NCBI GenBank assembly: GCA_020632635.1
Contig: JACKFE010000004.1
Span: 1 to 64,000, forward strand
Origin: Nitrospiraceae bacterium
GTDB lineage: Bacteria; Nitrospirota; Nitrospiria; Nitrospirales; UBA8639
Length of the DNA: 64,000 nucleotides
Direction of reading: 5' to 3'
The notes beneath the pieces are model-generated. The model was not told the DNA's origin, searched no databases, and worked only from the letters and a program-made list of their open reading frames with translations. This document shows, one piece after another, positions 17,865 to 27,011 of this stretch (its first letter is position 1; the number at the start of each line of letters is the position of its first letter). A program made the position numbers and the translations under genes.

Positions 17865-18209
17865 ATGCCTAAAAACATAGTGGTTTTGATCCGCGAAGAC
17901 CCTCAAAAAAGCCACAGGGCATCTGAGGCCATTCGTATCGCCCTGGGTCTTTCTACGGGTCCCAACCCGCTCAAAATCATTCTTATTGGCCATGCCAAGT
18001 ATTTGGTTACCGAGGAAGCGTATGATCTCCCTGATGGCGAGATGCTGGAAAAATACCTTCCCGTGATTCAAAATCTGAACATTCCAGTCCTGCTTGATAG
18101 GGAATTCCAAGAAAAAATGTCTTATGACTCTGAATTTTCCCTGCAAAAACTTTCAAATGTGGAAATGGCTGGGATAGTGGCTGATGCTGATCGAGTCTTA
18201 GTTTTCTAA
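17865..18209 (+). CDS. DsrE/TusD-like small protein without cysteine
   Basis: A 114-residue protein with alternating beta strands and helices: IVVLIREDP, then SEAIRIALGLS, then KIILIGHAKYLV. This layout resembles the DsrE/TusD fold of sulfur-relay proteins, which pass persulfide sulfur to acceptors such as MnmA. It contains no cysteine at all, so it cannot carry a persulfide as TusD does. No Shine-Dalgarno sequence is evident. It is followed after eight bases by a second small gene of similar character. The family assignment is by fold pattern and is moderate; it could also be an origin-linked protein of unknown role. Confidence 0.55.
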   Translation: MPKNIVVLIREDPQKSHRASEAIRIALGLSTGPNPLKIILIGHAKYLVTEEAYDLPDGEMLEKYLPVIQNLNIPVLLDREFQEKMSYDSEFSLQKLSNVEMAGIVADADRVLVF

Positions 18210-18217
18210 ATACGATT

Positions 18218-18481
18218 ATGAAAAAAACCTTGGTAATCATCAAGAACCAGAAATCCGTCAGTTTAACTCCTTTCATCAAGGATTTGGTGAACCAAGATAA
18301 TTCCCAAATCTTGTTTCTCGATGAGAAGAGTGTTCCACAAAATTGGGAAGTATTAAATTTCTTGGTTCTAGATTCACAAGGTAATAATCAATTGTCTTCC
18401 AAAGAACATAAATTTGAAAAAATTTCTTTCCAGGGGTTTTTGGAAAAATTATTTGAAGTTGATCTGGCTTTGGTTGTTTAG
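18218..18481 (+). CDS. DsrH/TusB-like small protein without cysteine
   Basis: An 87-residue protein that begins with a beta strand (KKTLVIIKNQ) and ends LEKLFEVDLALVV. The length, strand pattern and position directly after a DsrE-like gene suggest the DsrH/TusB family. It also lacks cysteine. The assignment is weak because the sequence is short and diverged. It immediately precedes the DnaA-box region, so its transcription runs toward oriC. Confidence 0.4.
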   Translation: MKKTLVIIKNQKSVSLTPFIKDLVNQDNSQILFLDEKSVPQNWEVLNFLVLDSQGNNQLSSKEHKFEKISFQGFLEKLFEVDLALVV

Positions 18482-18764
18482 TGATATCTTTTCCTCCTAT
18501 GTATTTGATTAAAAAAATTCGGAGCAGTAGTATCCGTAGTTCCTGTGTATGTTGTTAATAAATGCGATGATATTATGTAAATATATGATTTAAATAAGAA
18601 ATTATGTATTATATTTAGAGAATCTAATATGTATGATTTGTGGATAGGAATGTGAAGAGGTCGATGGTCTTTTGTGAATCTCTGTGTCAGAAATAAGATG
18701 ATTTCCTAAATAAATTTAATTTGTGAATATCTTTATTAACATCTGTGAATAAATCTGTGAATAA
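18482..18764. other. Probable chromosomal replication origin (oriC)
   Basis: This gene-free stretch is strongly AT-rich, most of all at about 18555-18640, which would serve as the unwinding element. DnaA boxes on the minus strand (read on plus as TGTGnATAA) occur at 18744-18752 and 18756-18764 with perfect matches to TTATTCACA. Near matches lie at 18639-18647 and 18722-18730 (8 of 9 each) and a poorer one at 18673-18681. The boxes run into the start of dnaA. Genes to the left up to rpmH read left and genes to the right read right, as expected at an origin. The assignment rests on boxes, AT content and context. Confidence 0.75.
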
Positions 18765-20139
18765 GCTTTATTTTTATAGTAATAACAATAATGAAATATG
18801 GGAAAATGTTTTGGGATTTTTGGGTCCAAAGCTTGGGGAAGAAACTAAAGAAACCTGGTTTCGTCCATTAAAGTTAGAGGAAGTCAGTCATGATCAGGTC
18901 CAAATTTCTGTTCCAAATAAATTTTTTGGTGAGTGGTTGGGTAGAAATTATAAAGAATTAATAATTGAAGCTTTTCAACAGGTTAAAGGGATTAAGCTGA
19001 GCGACGTAGAGTTTATTTTAAAAGAGGATGGAACGGAAAACGAGCAGAAAAAAAGTATACTGATAGAAGGAACTGCCCCGACCCCTAAATTAGGATTACC
19101 CGCTTCAAAAACAAAACGGCAACCTCTTCCAAATCCAAAATACACATTCAAAAATTTTGTCGTTGGTGCAAGTAATCAATTTGCCCATGCGGCTTGTCTA
19201 GCTGTGGCAGAATCTCCTGCAAAAGCCTATAACCCCCTATTTATCTATGGAGGGGTTGGTTTAGGTAAAACGCATCTTTTAAATTCGATCGGGAATCATG
19301 TTGCCGATCGAAGTGATCTTCGAATTGCCTATGTTACTACAGAGCAATTTACGAATGAGGTGATCAATTCCATTCGATATGACAAGATGATTGAACTAAG
19401 AAGGCGATACCGAAGTGTCGATATGCTGTTGATTGATGACATTCAATTTCTAGCAGGAAAAGAAAGAACCCAGGAAGAATTTTTCCATACGTTCAATTCT
19501 CTCTATGAAGCAAGAAAACAAATTGTTCTTTCAAGTGATCGCTTTCCTAAAGAAATGCCCTCTATGGAGGAGCGCCTCCGATCAAGATTTGAGTGGGGGT
19601 TAATTGCCGATCTCCAGCAACCCGACGTGGAAACTCGGATCGCCATCCTCCGAAAAAAATCGGAAGAGGAAGGAATCGCCATTAATGATGACGTCATACA
19701 ACTGCTTGCCACCAATTTGAAAAGTAATATTCGAGAAATTGAGGGAGCGTTGATACGTTTAGGAGCCTATGCCTCCTTAACGGGACAAAAGATCACCGTA
19801 GAAATGGCCAAAAATACCCTCCGAGATCTGTTGGGAGGCAAAAGGAAGGTAATTACGGTGGAGGATATTCAAGAAATTGTAGCGAGCCGATTTCATGTGA
19901 AAATTTCTGACTTGAAGTCCAAGCGGAGGACTAAAACTTTGGTGTACCCTCGCCAAATTGCCATGTTTCTCTGTCGTGATCTCACTGATTCTTCTTTTCC
20001 GGAAATTGGACGTGATTTTGGAGGGAAAGATCACACCACAATTATCCATGCCTGTAAACAGATCCAGAAATCACAGGAAACCGACTCTGCACTCCGAGCC
20101 ACTCTCCAAAGTTTAAAAGATGAAATTGGGAAGTCTTAA
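18745..20139 (+). CDS. dnaA: Chromosomal replication initiator DnaA
   Basis: AAA+ initiator that binds DnaA boxes and opens oriC. From the GTG at 18745 it has 464 residues: domain I (IWENVLGFLGPKLGEET), a short linker to about 130, the AAA+ domain with Walker A GGVGLGKTH at about 169-177 and Walker B MLLIDDIQF, and the domain IV signature IGRDFGGKDHTTIIHACKQI. A second GTG at 18757 is an equal candidate start. Neither has a Shine-Dalgarno sequence, and both lie inside perfect DnaA boxes, which suggests autoregulation by DnaA. Confidence 0.97.
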   Translation: MNKSVNKLYFYSNNNNEIWENVLGFLGPKLGEETKETWFRPLKLEEVSHDQVQISVPNKFFGEWLGRNYKELIIEAFQQVKGIKLSDVEFILKEDGTENEQKKSILIEGTAPTPKLGLPASKTKRQPLPNPKYTFKNFVVGASNQFAHAACLAVAESPAKAYNPLFIYGGVGLGKTHLLNSIGNHVADRSDLRIAYVTTEQFTNEVINSIRYDKMIELRRRYRSVDMLLIDDIQFLAGKERTQEEFFHTFNSLYEARKQIVLSSDRFPKEMPSMEERLRSRFEWGLIADLQQPDVETRIAILRKKSEEEGIAINDDVIQLLATNLKSNIREIEGALIRLGAYASLTGQKITVEMAKNTLRDLLGGKRKVITVEDIQEIVASRFHVKISDLKSKRRTKTLVYPRQIAMFLCRDLTDSSFPEIGRDFGGKDHTTIIHACKQIQKSQETDSALRATLQSLKDEIGKS

Positions 20140-20166
20140 TTTGTCTCAGATCAAAACCATCATATT

Positions 20167-21291
20167 ATGAAAATTCAAATTTCACGAGAAGATTTGTTAA
20201 CTGCTCTTCAACGTGTTCAGGGAGTCGTCGAAAAACGAAACACGATGCCCATTCTGGCCAATATTCTTTTGGAAGCTAAACCGGAAGGACTTGATATTGT
20301 CGCCACGGATTTGGAAATCGGTATGCGGGGTCTCTATAAAGCTACTGTCCTAGAAACGGGATCCGTCACATTTTCAGCGAGAACCCTGTTTGATATTTTA
20401 AAGGAAATTCGACAATCGGAAATTGAATTATCTGTGGGAGATAATCATTGGGTGACCGTCAAGGCAGGTAAAAGTCAATTCCGTGTGGTGGGTTTACCCA
20501 GTAAGGACTATCCCGCTTTGCCAGCCATTGAACGAGAAGGGTTAATGGCCCTTCCCGCAGGTGGATTGCTGCAGCTCTTGAAAAAGACGGTGTTTGCGGT
20601 AGGTGAGAAAGATACGCGGTATGTCCTGAATGGATTATTGATTACCCTGATCCCTTCTGGGGGGAACGTGACGATCCGCCTGGTTGGAACCGATGGTCAT
20701 CGGTTGGCATGGGCGGAGCAGGACATAACACCTGAGAAACAGTCCATTCCCTCCTCGGAAACCAAAGTCATTATTCCCAAAAAGGCAGCCATTGAAATCC
20801 GCCGATTACTGGAAGAGGACGATGAGCAGCCGCTCTTGGGGTTCACAAAAAACATGCTGATTCTTCGAAAAAGCGGACTTGTCCTCACTTCCAGAATTAT
20901 GGAAGGGTCGTACCCCAATTATCAGCAAGTCGTCCCCAAAGAAAGTTCAAAAAAAGTGACGGTGGGTAAGTCGGATTTAGAAGGCGCGTTACGCCGGATG
21001 TCCCTTCTTTCACGGGATAAAGCCCACGCCGTGAAATTGGCTGTGGCGTCCGATCATATTCATTTGTCGGCAAAAAGCCCGGATTTGGGAGAGGCAGATG
21101 AAGATATTCCCGCAAAATTTGGGGGTGATACCTATGAAGCCGGATTTAATGCTCGGTATTTTTTGGATGTGTTGTCAGTCATTGAGACTGACATGCTGAC
21201 ACTTCAAATGGAGACTCCATTAAGTCCCTGTCTCATTCAGGAACCGGGAAATCCCAAATTCAAAGCCGTTGTGATGCCCGTGAAGGTATGA
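20167..21291 (+). CDS. dnaN: DNA polymerase III beta sliding clamp
   Basis: Ring-shaped processivity clamp. The 374-residue protein starts MKIQISREDLLTALQRVQGV and shows the three repeated clamp domains, including NTMPILANIL in domain 1 and VRLVGTDGHRLA-type segment (here IRLVGTDGHRLAWAE) in domain 2. It ends with the usual KFKAVVMPVKV, which lines the partner-binding pocket (family pattern usually ends in a similar VMPMR/L). It follows dnaA by 27 bases and is probably cotranscribed. Confidence 0.97.
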   Translation: MKIQISREDLLTALQRVQGVVEKRNTMPILANILLEAKPEGLDIVATDLEIGMRGLYKATVLETGSVTFSARTLFDILKEIRQSEIELSVGDNHWVTVKAGKSQFRVVGLPSKDYPALPAIEREGLMALPAGGLLQLLKKTVFAVGEKDTRYVLNGLLITLIPSGGNVTIRLVGTDGHRLAWAEQDITPEKQSIPSSETKVIIPKKAAIEIRRLLEEDDEQPLLGFTKNMLILRKSGLVLTSRIMEGSYPNYQQVVPKESSKKVTVGKSDLEGALRRMSLLSRDKAHAVKLAVASDHIHLSAKSPDLGEADEDIPAKFGGDTYEAGFNARYFLDVLSVIETDMLTLQMETPLSPCLIQEPGNPKFKAVVMPVKV

Positions 21292-21346
21292 CGGATTTGA
21301 CCAAACTGACGTTCATTACTCTCACACTCTTTCATAATCACAGTTT

Positions 21347-23845
21347 ATGGAACCAACCAAACCACTAAGCCAGGAATCTGCCCAGAGTCCGCCTTCACCT
21401 GGAGAAGGGTACGACGCCGATCAAATTCGTGTCCTTGAAGGATTAGAAGCGGTTCGGAAACGTCCGGCCATGTATATTGGGAGTACGGGAATTGATGGTC
21501 TTCATCACATGGTCTATGAGGTGGTGGATAACAGTGTGGACGAACATATGGCCGGATTCGGAAATGAAATCCAGGTCGTTCTTCAGGTGGATGGTAGCGT
21601 TATGGTGTCTGATAACGGGCGAGGGATCCCCACGGGCATGCATTCCACCCAAAAAAAATCGGCGGCGGAGGTGGCATTAACCGTTCTTCATGCAGGAGGA
21701 AAGTTTGAGGAGGGGGCCTACAAGGTGTCTGGGGGTCTCCATGGCGTGGGCATCTCGTGTGTGAATGCCTTGTCAGAATGGTTGGAGTTGGAAATCTGGC
21801 AAAACGGTAATGTCTATGAACAGGAATATGAGCGTGGAAAACCAATAGCTCCCTTGGCAGTGACCGGAACAACCAAGAAGCGAGGCACCAAAGTCGTCTT
21901 CAAGGCCGATACCCAAATTTTTGAAACGGGTGAATTCAGTTTTGATGTGTTGGCCCAACGGCTTCGGGAGTTGGCTTTCCTGAATAAAGGTCTGGAAATC
22001 AGTTTAAAGGATGAGCGCACGGGGAAAGAAAAAGAACAAATCTTCTGTTACAAGGGGGGGATTGTTTCCTTTGTCGAACATTTAAATGAAGCCAAGACGC
22101 CTTTGCATCCCCCGATCGTTGTGGAAGTGGAAAAACAGGATCTCATTCTTCAGGTGGCATTGCAATACAACGAAGGGTATTCCGAAAACCTGTTTTCATT
22201 CGCCAACAACATCAATACTCGAGAGGGAGGGACCCATCTGGTTGGCTTTAAAGCGGCTTTGACCAGGACGATCAATAGCTATGCTTCGGCGAATGATTTG
22301 TTTAAAAAGGATACCGAATCTCTCAGTGGAGAAGACGTGCGGGAAGGATTGACCGCTGTCATTAGCGTCAAAATCCGGAATCCGCAATTTGAAGGTCAGA
22401 CGAAAGCCAAACTGGGAAATAGCGAAGTCAAAGGGATCGTGGAAGCGGCCGTGAATGAAGCCTTGGGTGCCTACCTTGAGGAAAACCCCCCAATCGCTAA
22501 AAAAATTGTTGGAAAGTCCGTCGATGCGGCTCGGGCTCGGGAAGCCGCTCGCAAGGCCAAAGAACTTATTCGGCGGAAAGGAGCGTTGGATGGTGGATCG
22601 CTTCCAGGCAAACTTGCCGATTGTTCAGAAAAGGATCCTCAATTCAGCGAACTGTTTATTGTGGAAGGTGATTCAGCAGGAGGATCGGCTAAACAAGGTC
22701 GGGATCGACGCAATCAGGCCATTCTCCCTTTAAAAGGGAAAATCCTGAACGTAGAAAAAGCCCGGTTCGACAAAATGTTGTCCAGCGAAGAAATTCGTAC
22801 GCTGATTATGGCTATCGGTACAGGAATTGGGCGGCCTCGAGAGGATACCGATAAGGGCAAAGAGGATCGAGAATCCTTTGATATCGGTCGAGCTCGGTAT
22901 CACAAGATCATTTTAATGACCGATGCAGATGTGGATGGCAGTCATATCCGAACGCTCCTCCTGACCTTTTTCTTCCGCCAAATGCCGGAACTCCTTGAGC
23001 GAGGTTATATTTACATCGCCCAACCGCCACTTTTTAAAGTGAAAAAGGGCAAAGGGGAACGCTATCTCAAGGATGAGGGAGCAATGAATGATTACCTCTC
23101 CAATTTGGCCGTAGAGGAAACCCAGCTCTGGATTCCAGAACGCCATCAATATGTCGGAGGGGAGCAATTACTCGCGATTTTGAAAAAACTCATTGCCTTT
23201 GAAGGGCTACTCAGCCGACAGACGCAAAAACAGCTGGAGCCAGCTGTTCTGAGGGTGTTCGTGGATTTTCCTCAACTTTCCAAAGATTTTTTGCGAAACC
23301 GCGGAGAATTGGAATCATTCACTCAAGATATCAGACAGGTGTTACAAACCGTCTATCCAGATGGGACCGTGAGCCTGGATATTCAAACCAACGAAGAACA
23401 TCACACTCATCATGTAATATGTCGTGTAGCTGGCAATGGCGGACAAAAAGTGTTGAAAGTCACCCATGACTTGGTAGGGTCCGCAGATTTTCGGGAATTA
23501 CAAAAATCCTCTCCGTCGTCCTTGGGATTAGGCCGTCCGCCGTATAAGCTAAAAATTCGGGATGAGGAATCGACATGCGTCTCTAGCAAAGAATTGGTGC
23601 AGACCATTCTGGAAGCCGGGAAAAAAGGCATGTCCATCCAACGATACAAGGGTTTGGGAGAAATGAATCCTGGCCAATTATGGGACACGACGATGAACCC
23701 CGAAACTCGGAGTCTCATGCAGGTGACATTGGAGGATGTCACTGGAGTGGATGAAATCTTTACCATTTTAATGGGCGATGAAGTCGAACCTCGCCGGAAC
23801 TTTATTCAACAACATGCGCTGGAAGTGCGGAATTTGGATGTCTAG
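21347..23845 (+). CDS. gyrB: DNA gyrase subunit B
   Basis: ATPase subunit of gyrase, 832 residues. The GHKL ATPase domain shows VRKRPAMYIGSTG, the N-box EVVDNSVDEH, and DNGRGIP; the transducer and TOPRIM domains follow (FIVEGDSAGGSAKQGRD, and the acidic MTDADVDGSH). The protein resembles the longer gyrB form seen in Gram-negative bacteria, with an insert in the C-terminal TOPRIM region (about residues 560-740) before the final QRYKGLGEMNP. The order dnaA-dnaN-gyrB-gyrA without recF is visible here. Confidence 0.97.
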   Translation: MEPTKPLSQESAQSPPSPGEGYDADQIRVLEGLEAVRKRPAMYIGSTGIDGLHHMVYEVVDNSVDEHMAGFGNEIQVVLQVDGSVMVSDNGRGIPTGMHSTQKKSAAEVALTVLHAGGKFEEGAYKVSGGLHGVGISCVNALSEWLELEIWQNGNVYEQEYERGKPIAPLAVTGTTKKRGTKVVFKADTQIFETGEFSFDVLAQRLRELAFLNKGLEISLKDERTGKEKEQIFCYKGGIVSFVEHLNEAKTPLHPPIVVEVEKQDLILQVALQYNEGYSENLFSFANNINTREGGTHLVGFKAALTRTINSYASANDLFKKDTESLSGEDVREGLTAVISVKIRNPQFEGQTKAKLGNSEVKGIVEAAVNEALGAYLEENPPIAKKIVGKSVDAARAREAARKAKELIRRKGALDGGSLPGKLADCSEKDPQFSELFIVEGDSAGGSAKQGRDRRNQAILPLKGKILNVEKARFDKMLSSEEIRTLIMAIGTGIGRPREDTDKGKEDRESFDIGRARYHKIILMTDADVDGSHIRTLLLTFFFRQMPELLERGYIYIAQPPLFKVKKGKGERYLKDEGAMNDYLSNLAVEETQLWIPERHQYVGGEQLLAILKKLIAFEGLLSRQTQKQLEPAVLRVFVDFPQLSKDFLRNRGELESFTQDIRQVLQTVYPDGTVSLDIQTNEEHHTHHVICRVAGNGGQKVLKVTHDLVGSADFRELQKSSPSSLGLGRPPYKLKIRDEESTCVSSKELVQTILEAGKKGMSIQRYKGLGEMNPGQLWDTTMNPETRSLMQVTLEDVTGVDEIFTILMGDEVEPRRNFIQQHALEVRNLDV

Positions 23846-23853
23846 GAAAATTA

Positions 23854-26364
23854 GTGATGTCGCCTGAATCCCGTCTTACACAAGTTGCCATCGAAGACGA
23901 AATGCGGTTGTCCTATTTGGACTATGCCATGAGCGTCATTGTAGGTCGGGCATTGCCCGATGTGCGGGACGGTCTTAAACCCGTCCATCGCCGCATTCTG
24001 TATGGCATGAACGAAATGGGGCTGGGTGCCACTCGCCCCTATCGAAAATCTGCCAAGATCGTGGGTGAAATTATGGGCAACTTTCACCCTCATGGTGATT
24101 CGGCGATCTACGATACGTTGGTTCGGATGGCGCAGGATTTCAATATGCGGTATCCGCTTGTGGATGGGCAGGGAAACTACGGATCGGTCGATGGGGATCC
24201 ACCGGCCGCCATGAGATACACCGAAGCGCGCCTCACCAAGTTAGCCGAGGAGATGTTGGTCGATATTGATCGGGAAACAGTGGATTTTGTCCCAACCTAT
24301 GATGAGTCGTCCTTGGAGCCGGTGGTCCTTCCAGCGCGTATTCCCAATCTGTTGGTGAATGGAGCGGGTGGAATTGCAGTCGGTTATGCCACCAACATTC
24401 CTACACATAACTTAGGGGAAGTGGTCTCTGCCCTGATTGCCTTAATTGAGCGGCCTGAAATGACAATCCCGGAGATCATGGCCTGTATTCCCGGACCGGA
24501 TTTTCCCACGGCTGGATTTATTTACGGAACCCAAGGCATCAAGGAAGCCTATGAAACAGGTCGTGGATTGTTGACTCTCCGGGCCAAGGCAGACATTGAG
24601 GTGGATGAACGCACCGATCGCGGTCGCATTATCGTGACGGAATTGCCTTATCAGATCAACAAGGCGAAGCTCATCGAAAAAATCGCCGATCTCATTCATG
24701 AAAAACGCTTGGAAGGGATCTCTGATTTGCGCGATGAATCCGACCGTGATGGGATGCGCATAGTCATTGAACTCAAACGCAACGAAAATCCCTCGGTGGT
24801 GTTGAACCAACTCTATAAACACACTCATATGCAAACCACCTTCGGAGTCATTATGTTGGCCTTGGTGGGCAACCGGCCTGAAGTTTTGACTCTTAAGCAA
24901 ATCCTGGCAGCCTTCATTCAACATCGGAAAGAAGTGGTCGTGCGCCGTACGGCCTATGACCTGCGAAAGGCCGAAGAGCGTGCTCATATTCTTGAGGGGT
25001 TAAAACGAGCGCTGGAATCGTTGGATGCGGTCATCGCCTTGATCCGCGGAGCCGCGTCGCCGGAAACCGCACGTGCCGGCTTGATGGAGCAATTTGCCCT
25101 TAGTGAAATTCAAGCCAATGCCATCTTGGATATGAGGCTACAGCGTCTCACTCAATTGGAACGAGACAAACTGCAACAGGAATATACCGAACTGATGGCC
25201 AAGATCGAGCATTTGCGGACCGTGTTGGGTTCGGACGCGATGGTCCTGGAGATCGTGAAGCAGGAATTGGTGGAGGTCAAAGAACGGTATTCTGATGACC
25301 GGAAGACCCGAATCGTCCCGGCCGAGGCCGAACTCCAAATGGAGGATTTGATCGCGGAAGAAGAGGTGGTCGTTACCATTACTCGCGCAGGGTATATTAA
25401 ACGCAATGCGGTGACATTGTATCGAGCTCAGCGGCGCGGCGGAAAAGGCAAGGTCGGTATGGGGGTCAAAGAAGAAGATTTCGTGGAGCAAATTTTTACC
25501 GCCTCGACTCACGATTATTTGTTGGTATTTACCGACGCAGGAAAAGTGTATTGGCTTAAGGTCTATGAATTGCCCGATGTGGGACGGGCTAGCAAAGGGA
25601 AAGCCATTGTCAACCTGTTGGCGTTGAATACAGGCGAACGTGTCACCGCGACTCTGACGGTCCGAACCTTTACCGAAAATCACTATGTCGTCATGGCCAC
25701 ACAAAAGGGATATATCAAAAAAACCGATCTGTCGGCCTTCAGCAATCCTCGCCAGGGAGGTATTATTGCCCTGACATTAGAAGACGGCGACCGCTTGATC
25801 AGTGTGGATATCACGGATGGAACCCGAGAAATTCTCTTGGGAACCCGGTTGGGCATTGTTATCCGATTTCGAGAGGAAGATGTCCGGCCCGTTGGACGGA
25901 CCGCTCGAGGTGTGAGGGGCATCACTTTGGATGATGATAATGAAGTGATCGGGATGGTCACGATCACCGCCGAAGCCCAATCCTCGATTTTGACGGTAAC
26001 GGAACGAGGCTATGGGAAACGCACTCAAGTCGGGGAATATCGCGTGCAGTCACGGGGAGGCAAAGGAGTTATTAGTGTAAGAGTCACGGAAAAGAATGGG
26101 CCGGCTATTTCCTTCCACCAAGTCTGGGAAACCGATGAGATCATGCTGATCTCCGCAGACGGGATGATTCTTCGAACGAAAATCAGGGATATCAGAGAAA
26201 TTGGCCGAAATGCACAGGGTGTCAGATTAATGGATCTGCCGGAAGAGGATCGTATTGTCGGAGTCGCCAAGTTAGCCGAAAGTGAAGAGGAAGATGATCC
26301 AGCCGAGCCTTCAGAATTGGATGAGAACCAGCCGTCCTCGGAAACCGATGGAGCAGGCCCTTAA
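23854..26364 (+). CDS. gyrA: DNA gyrase subunit A
   Basis: Cleavage-religation subunit of gyrase, 836 residues from the GTG at 23854; an ATG follows in the next codon. The catalytic tyrosine is Y122 in AMRYTEARL. The quinolone-determining region HPHGDSAIYD has the sensitive-type Ser83 and Asp87 (numbering from the GTG coincides with E. coli). The C-terminal pinwheel repeats include the GyrA box QRRGGKGKVGM. The tail is acidic (EEEDDPAEPSELDENQ). It starts eight bases after gyrB, so the pair is one operon. Confidence 0.97.
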   Translation: MMSPESRLTQVAIEDEMRLSYLDYAMSVIVGRALPDVRDGLKPVHRRILYGMNEMGLGATRPYRKSAKIVGEIMGNFHPHGDSAIYDTLVRMAQDFNMRYPLVDGQGNYGSVDGDPPAAMRYTEARLTKLAEEMLVDIDRETVDFVPTYDESSLEPVVLPARIPNLLVNGAGGIAVGYATNIPTHNLGEVVSALIALIERPEMTIPEIMACIPGPDFPTAGFIYGTQGIKEAYETGRGLLTLRAKADIEVDERTDRGRIIVTELPYQINKAKLIEKIADLIHEKRLEGISDLRDESDRDGMRIVIELKRNENPSVVLNQLYKHTHMQTTFGVIMLALVGNRPEVLTLKQILAAFIQHRKEVVVRRTAYDLRKAEERAHILEGLKRALESLDAVIALIRGAASPETARAGLMEQFALSEIQANAILDMRLQRLTQLERDKLQQEYTELMAKIEHLRTVLGSDAMVLEIVKQELVEVKERYSDDRKTRIVPAEAELQMEDLIAEEEVVVTITRAGYIKRNAVTLYRAQRRGGKGKVGMGVKEEDFVEQIFTASTHDYLLVFTDAGKVYWLKVYELPDVGRASKGKAIVNLLALNTGERVTATLTVRTFTENHYVVMATQKGYIKKTDLSAFSNPRQGGIIALTLEDGDRLISVDITDGTREILLGTRLGIVIRFREEDVRPVGRTARGVRGITLDDDNEVIGMVTITAEAQSSILTVTERGYGKRTQVGEYRVQSRGGKGVISVRVTEKNGPAISFHQVWETDEIMLISADGMILRTKIRDIREIGRNAQGVRLMDLPEEDRIVGVAKLAESEEEDDPAEPSELDENQPSSETDGAGP

Positions 26365-26406
26365 CCTGAGTGACAGAAAGGTGAGCCAGAATGCCACCTT
26401 GGTCCC

Positions 26407-26943
26407 ATGAAAGCAGGAAAGAAACCTCTCGATCCCGTCGTCAAGGCGGGTTTAGGTGTGTTATTCGGAGCCTTTTGCTTAATCGGCTTCGGCATGTTTC
26501 TGTCCCGTCCAGACCGAACCATCCCTCCTTATAGTATCGGCGCTCAGGAAGGGACAGTGGTGGCGGTTCACCTTCCACCATGGACCAGCGATCCGGAAAT
26601 AGAAAGTTTAATCCGCCGGTTTGGTTTGGTCGGGAGGACCACGAAGGATTTTGGACCGTTAAAGATTCGCCCCACCACACCTGACAATCCGAAAGGCGGG
26701 TACCAACAGCTTTTTCTTTTAATTTTCTCAGATCATACCTGGGCAGAACCAGATAATCTCCACCGATACCTGGATGGCAGAACCCATCAAATCGCCGATC
26801 CGTTCTTGGCGGAGTTTGAACAGGCTATCCGTGGAGGATATCGAATGGGCCAGCATGGACAGGCAGGTTGGCTTGGGGGATTCACCGGTCTCGAGGGAGA
26901 GGAAGCTTCGTATACCGTACAGTGGGTCTTTCAGGAGCCGTGA
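26407..26943 (+). CDS. Membrane-anchored hypothetical protein
   Basis: A 178-residue protein not recognised as a named family. It has a basic N-terminus followed by one hydrophobic segment at about residues 13-31 (AGLGVLFGAFCLIGFGMFL), so it is probably anchored in the inner membrane with the rest in the periplasm. The remaining domain is soluble, with PPWTSDPEIESLIRRFG and a Gly-rich stretch near the end. It starts 42 bases after gyrA on the same strand and may be cotranscribed. No function is proposed. Confidence 0.7.
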   Translation: MKAGKKPLDPVVKAGLGVLFGAFCLIGFGMFLSRPDRTIPPYSIGAQEGTVVAVHLPPWTSDPEIESLIRRFGLVGRTTKDFGPLKIRPTTPDNPKGGYQQLFLLIFSDHTWAEPDNLHRYLDGRTHQIADPFLAEFEQAIRGGYRMGQHGQAGWLGGFTGLEGEEASYTVQWVFQEP

Positions 26944-27011
26944 GAAAAAGCCAAGAAGAAAATTTGAGGCGGGTCAGAGTTCGTAGACCCTCCTCATGCC
27001 ATTTTTCCTCA

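Noticed and set aside
18745..18763. Possibility that dnaA starts downstream of both GTG codons
   Set aside because: The next in-frame start (a TTG near 18808) would remove the conserved IWENV helix of domain I, so one of the two GTG codons is kept.
24442..24987. Long minus-strand open frame inside gyrA
   Set aside because: It is antisense to a conserved gene, has no Shine-Dalgarno sequence and reads as low-likeness protein; a shadow of gyrA codon use.
25138..25704. Second long minus-strand open frame inside gyrA
   Set aside because: Antisense to the gyrA C-terminal domain, no family likeness.
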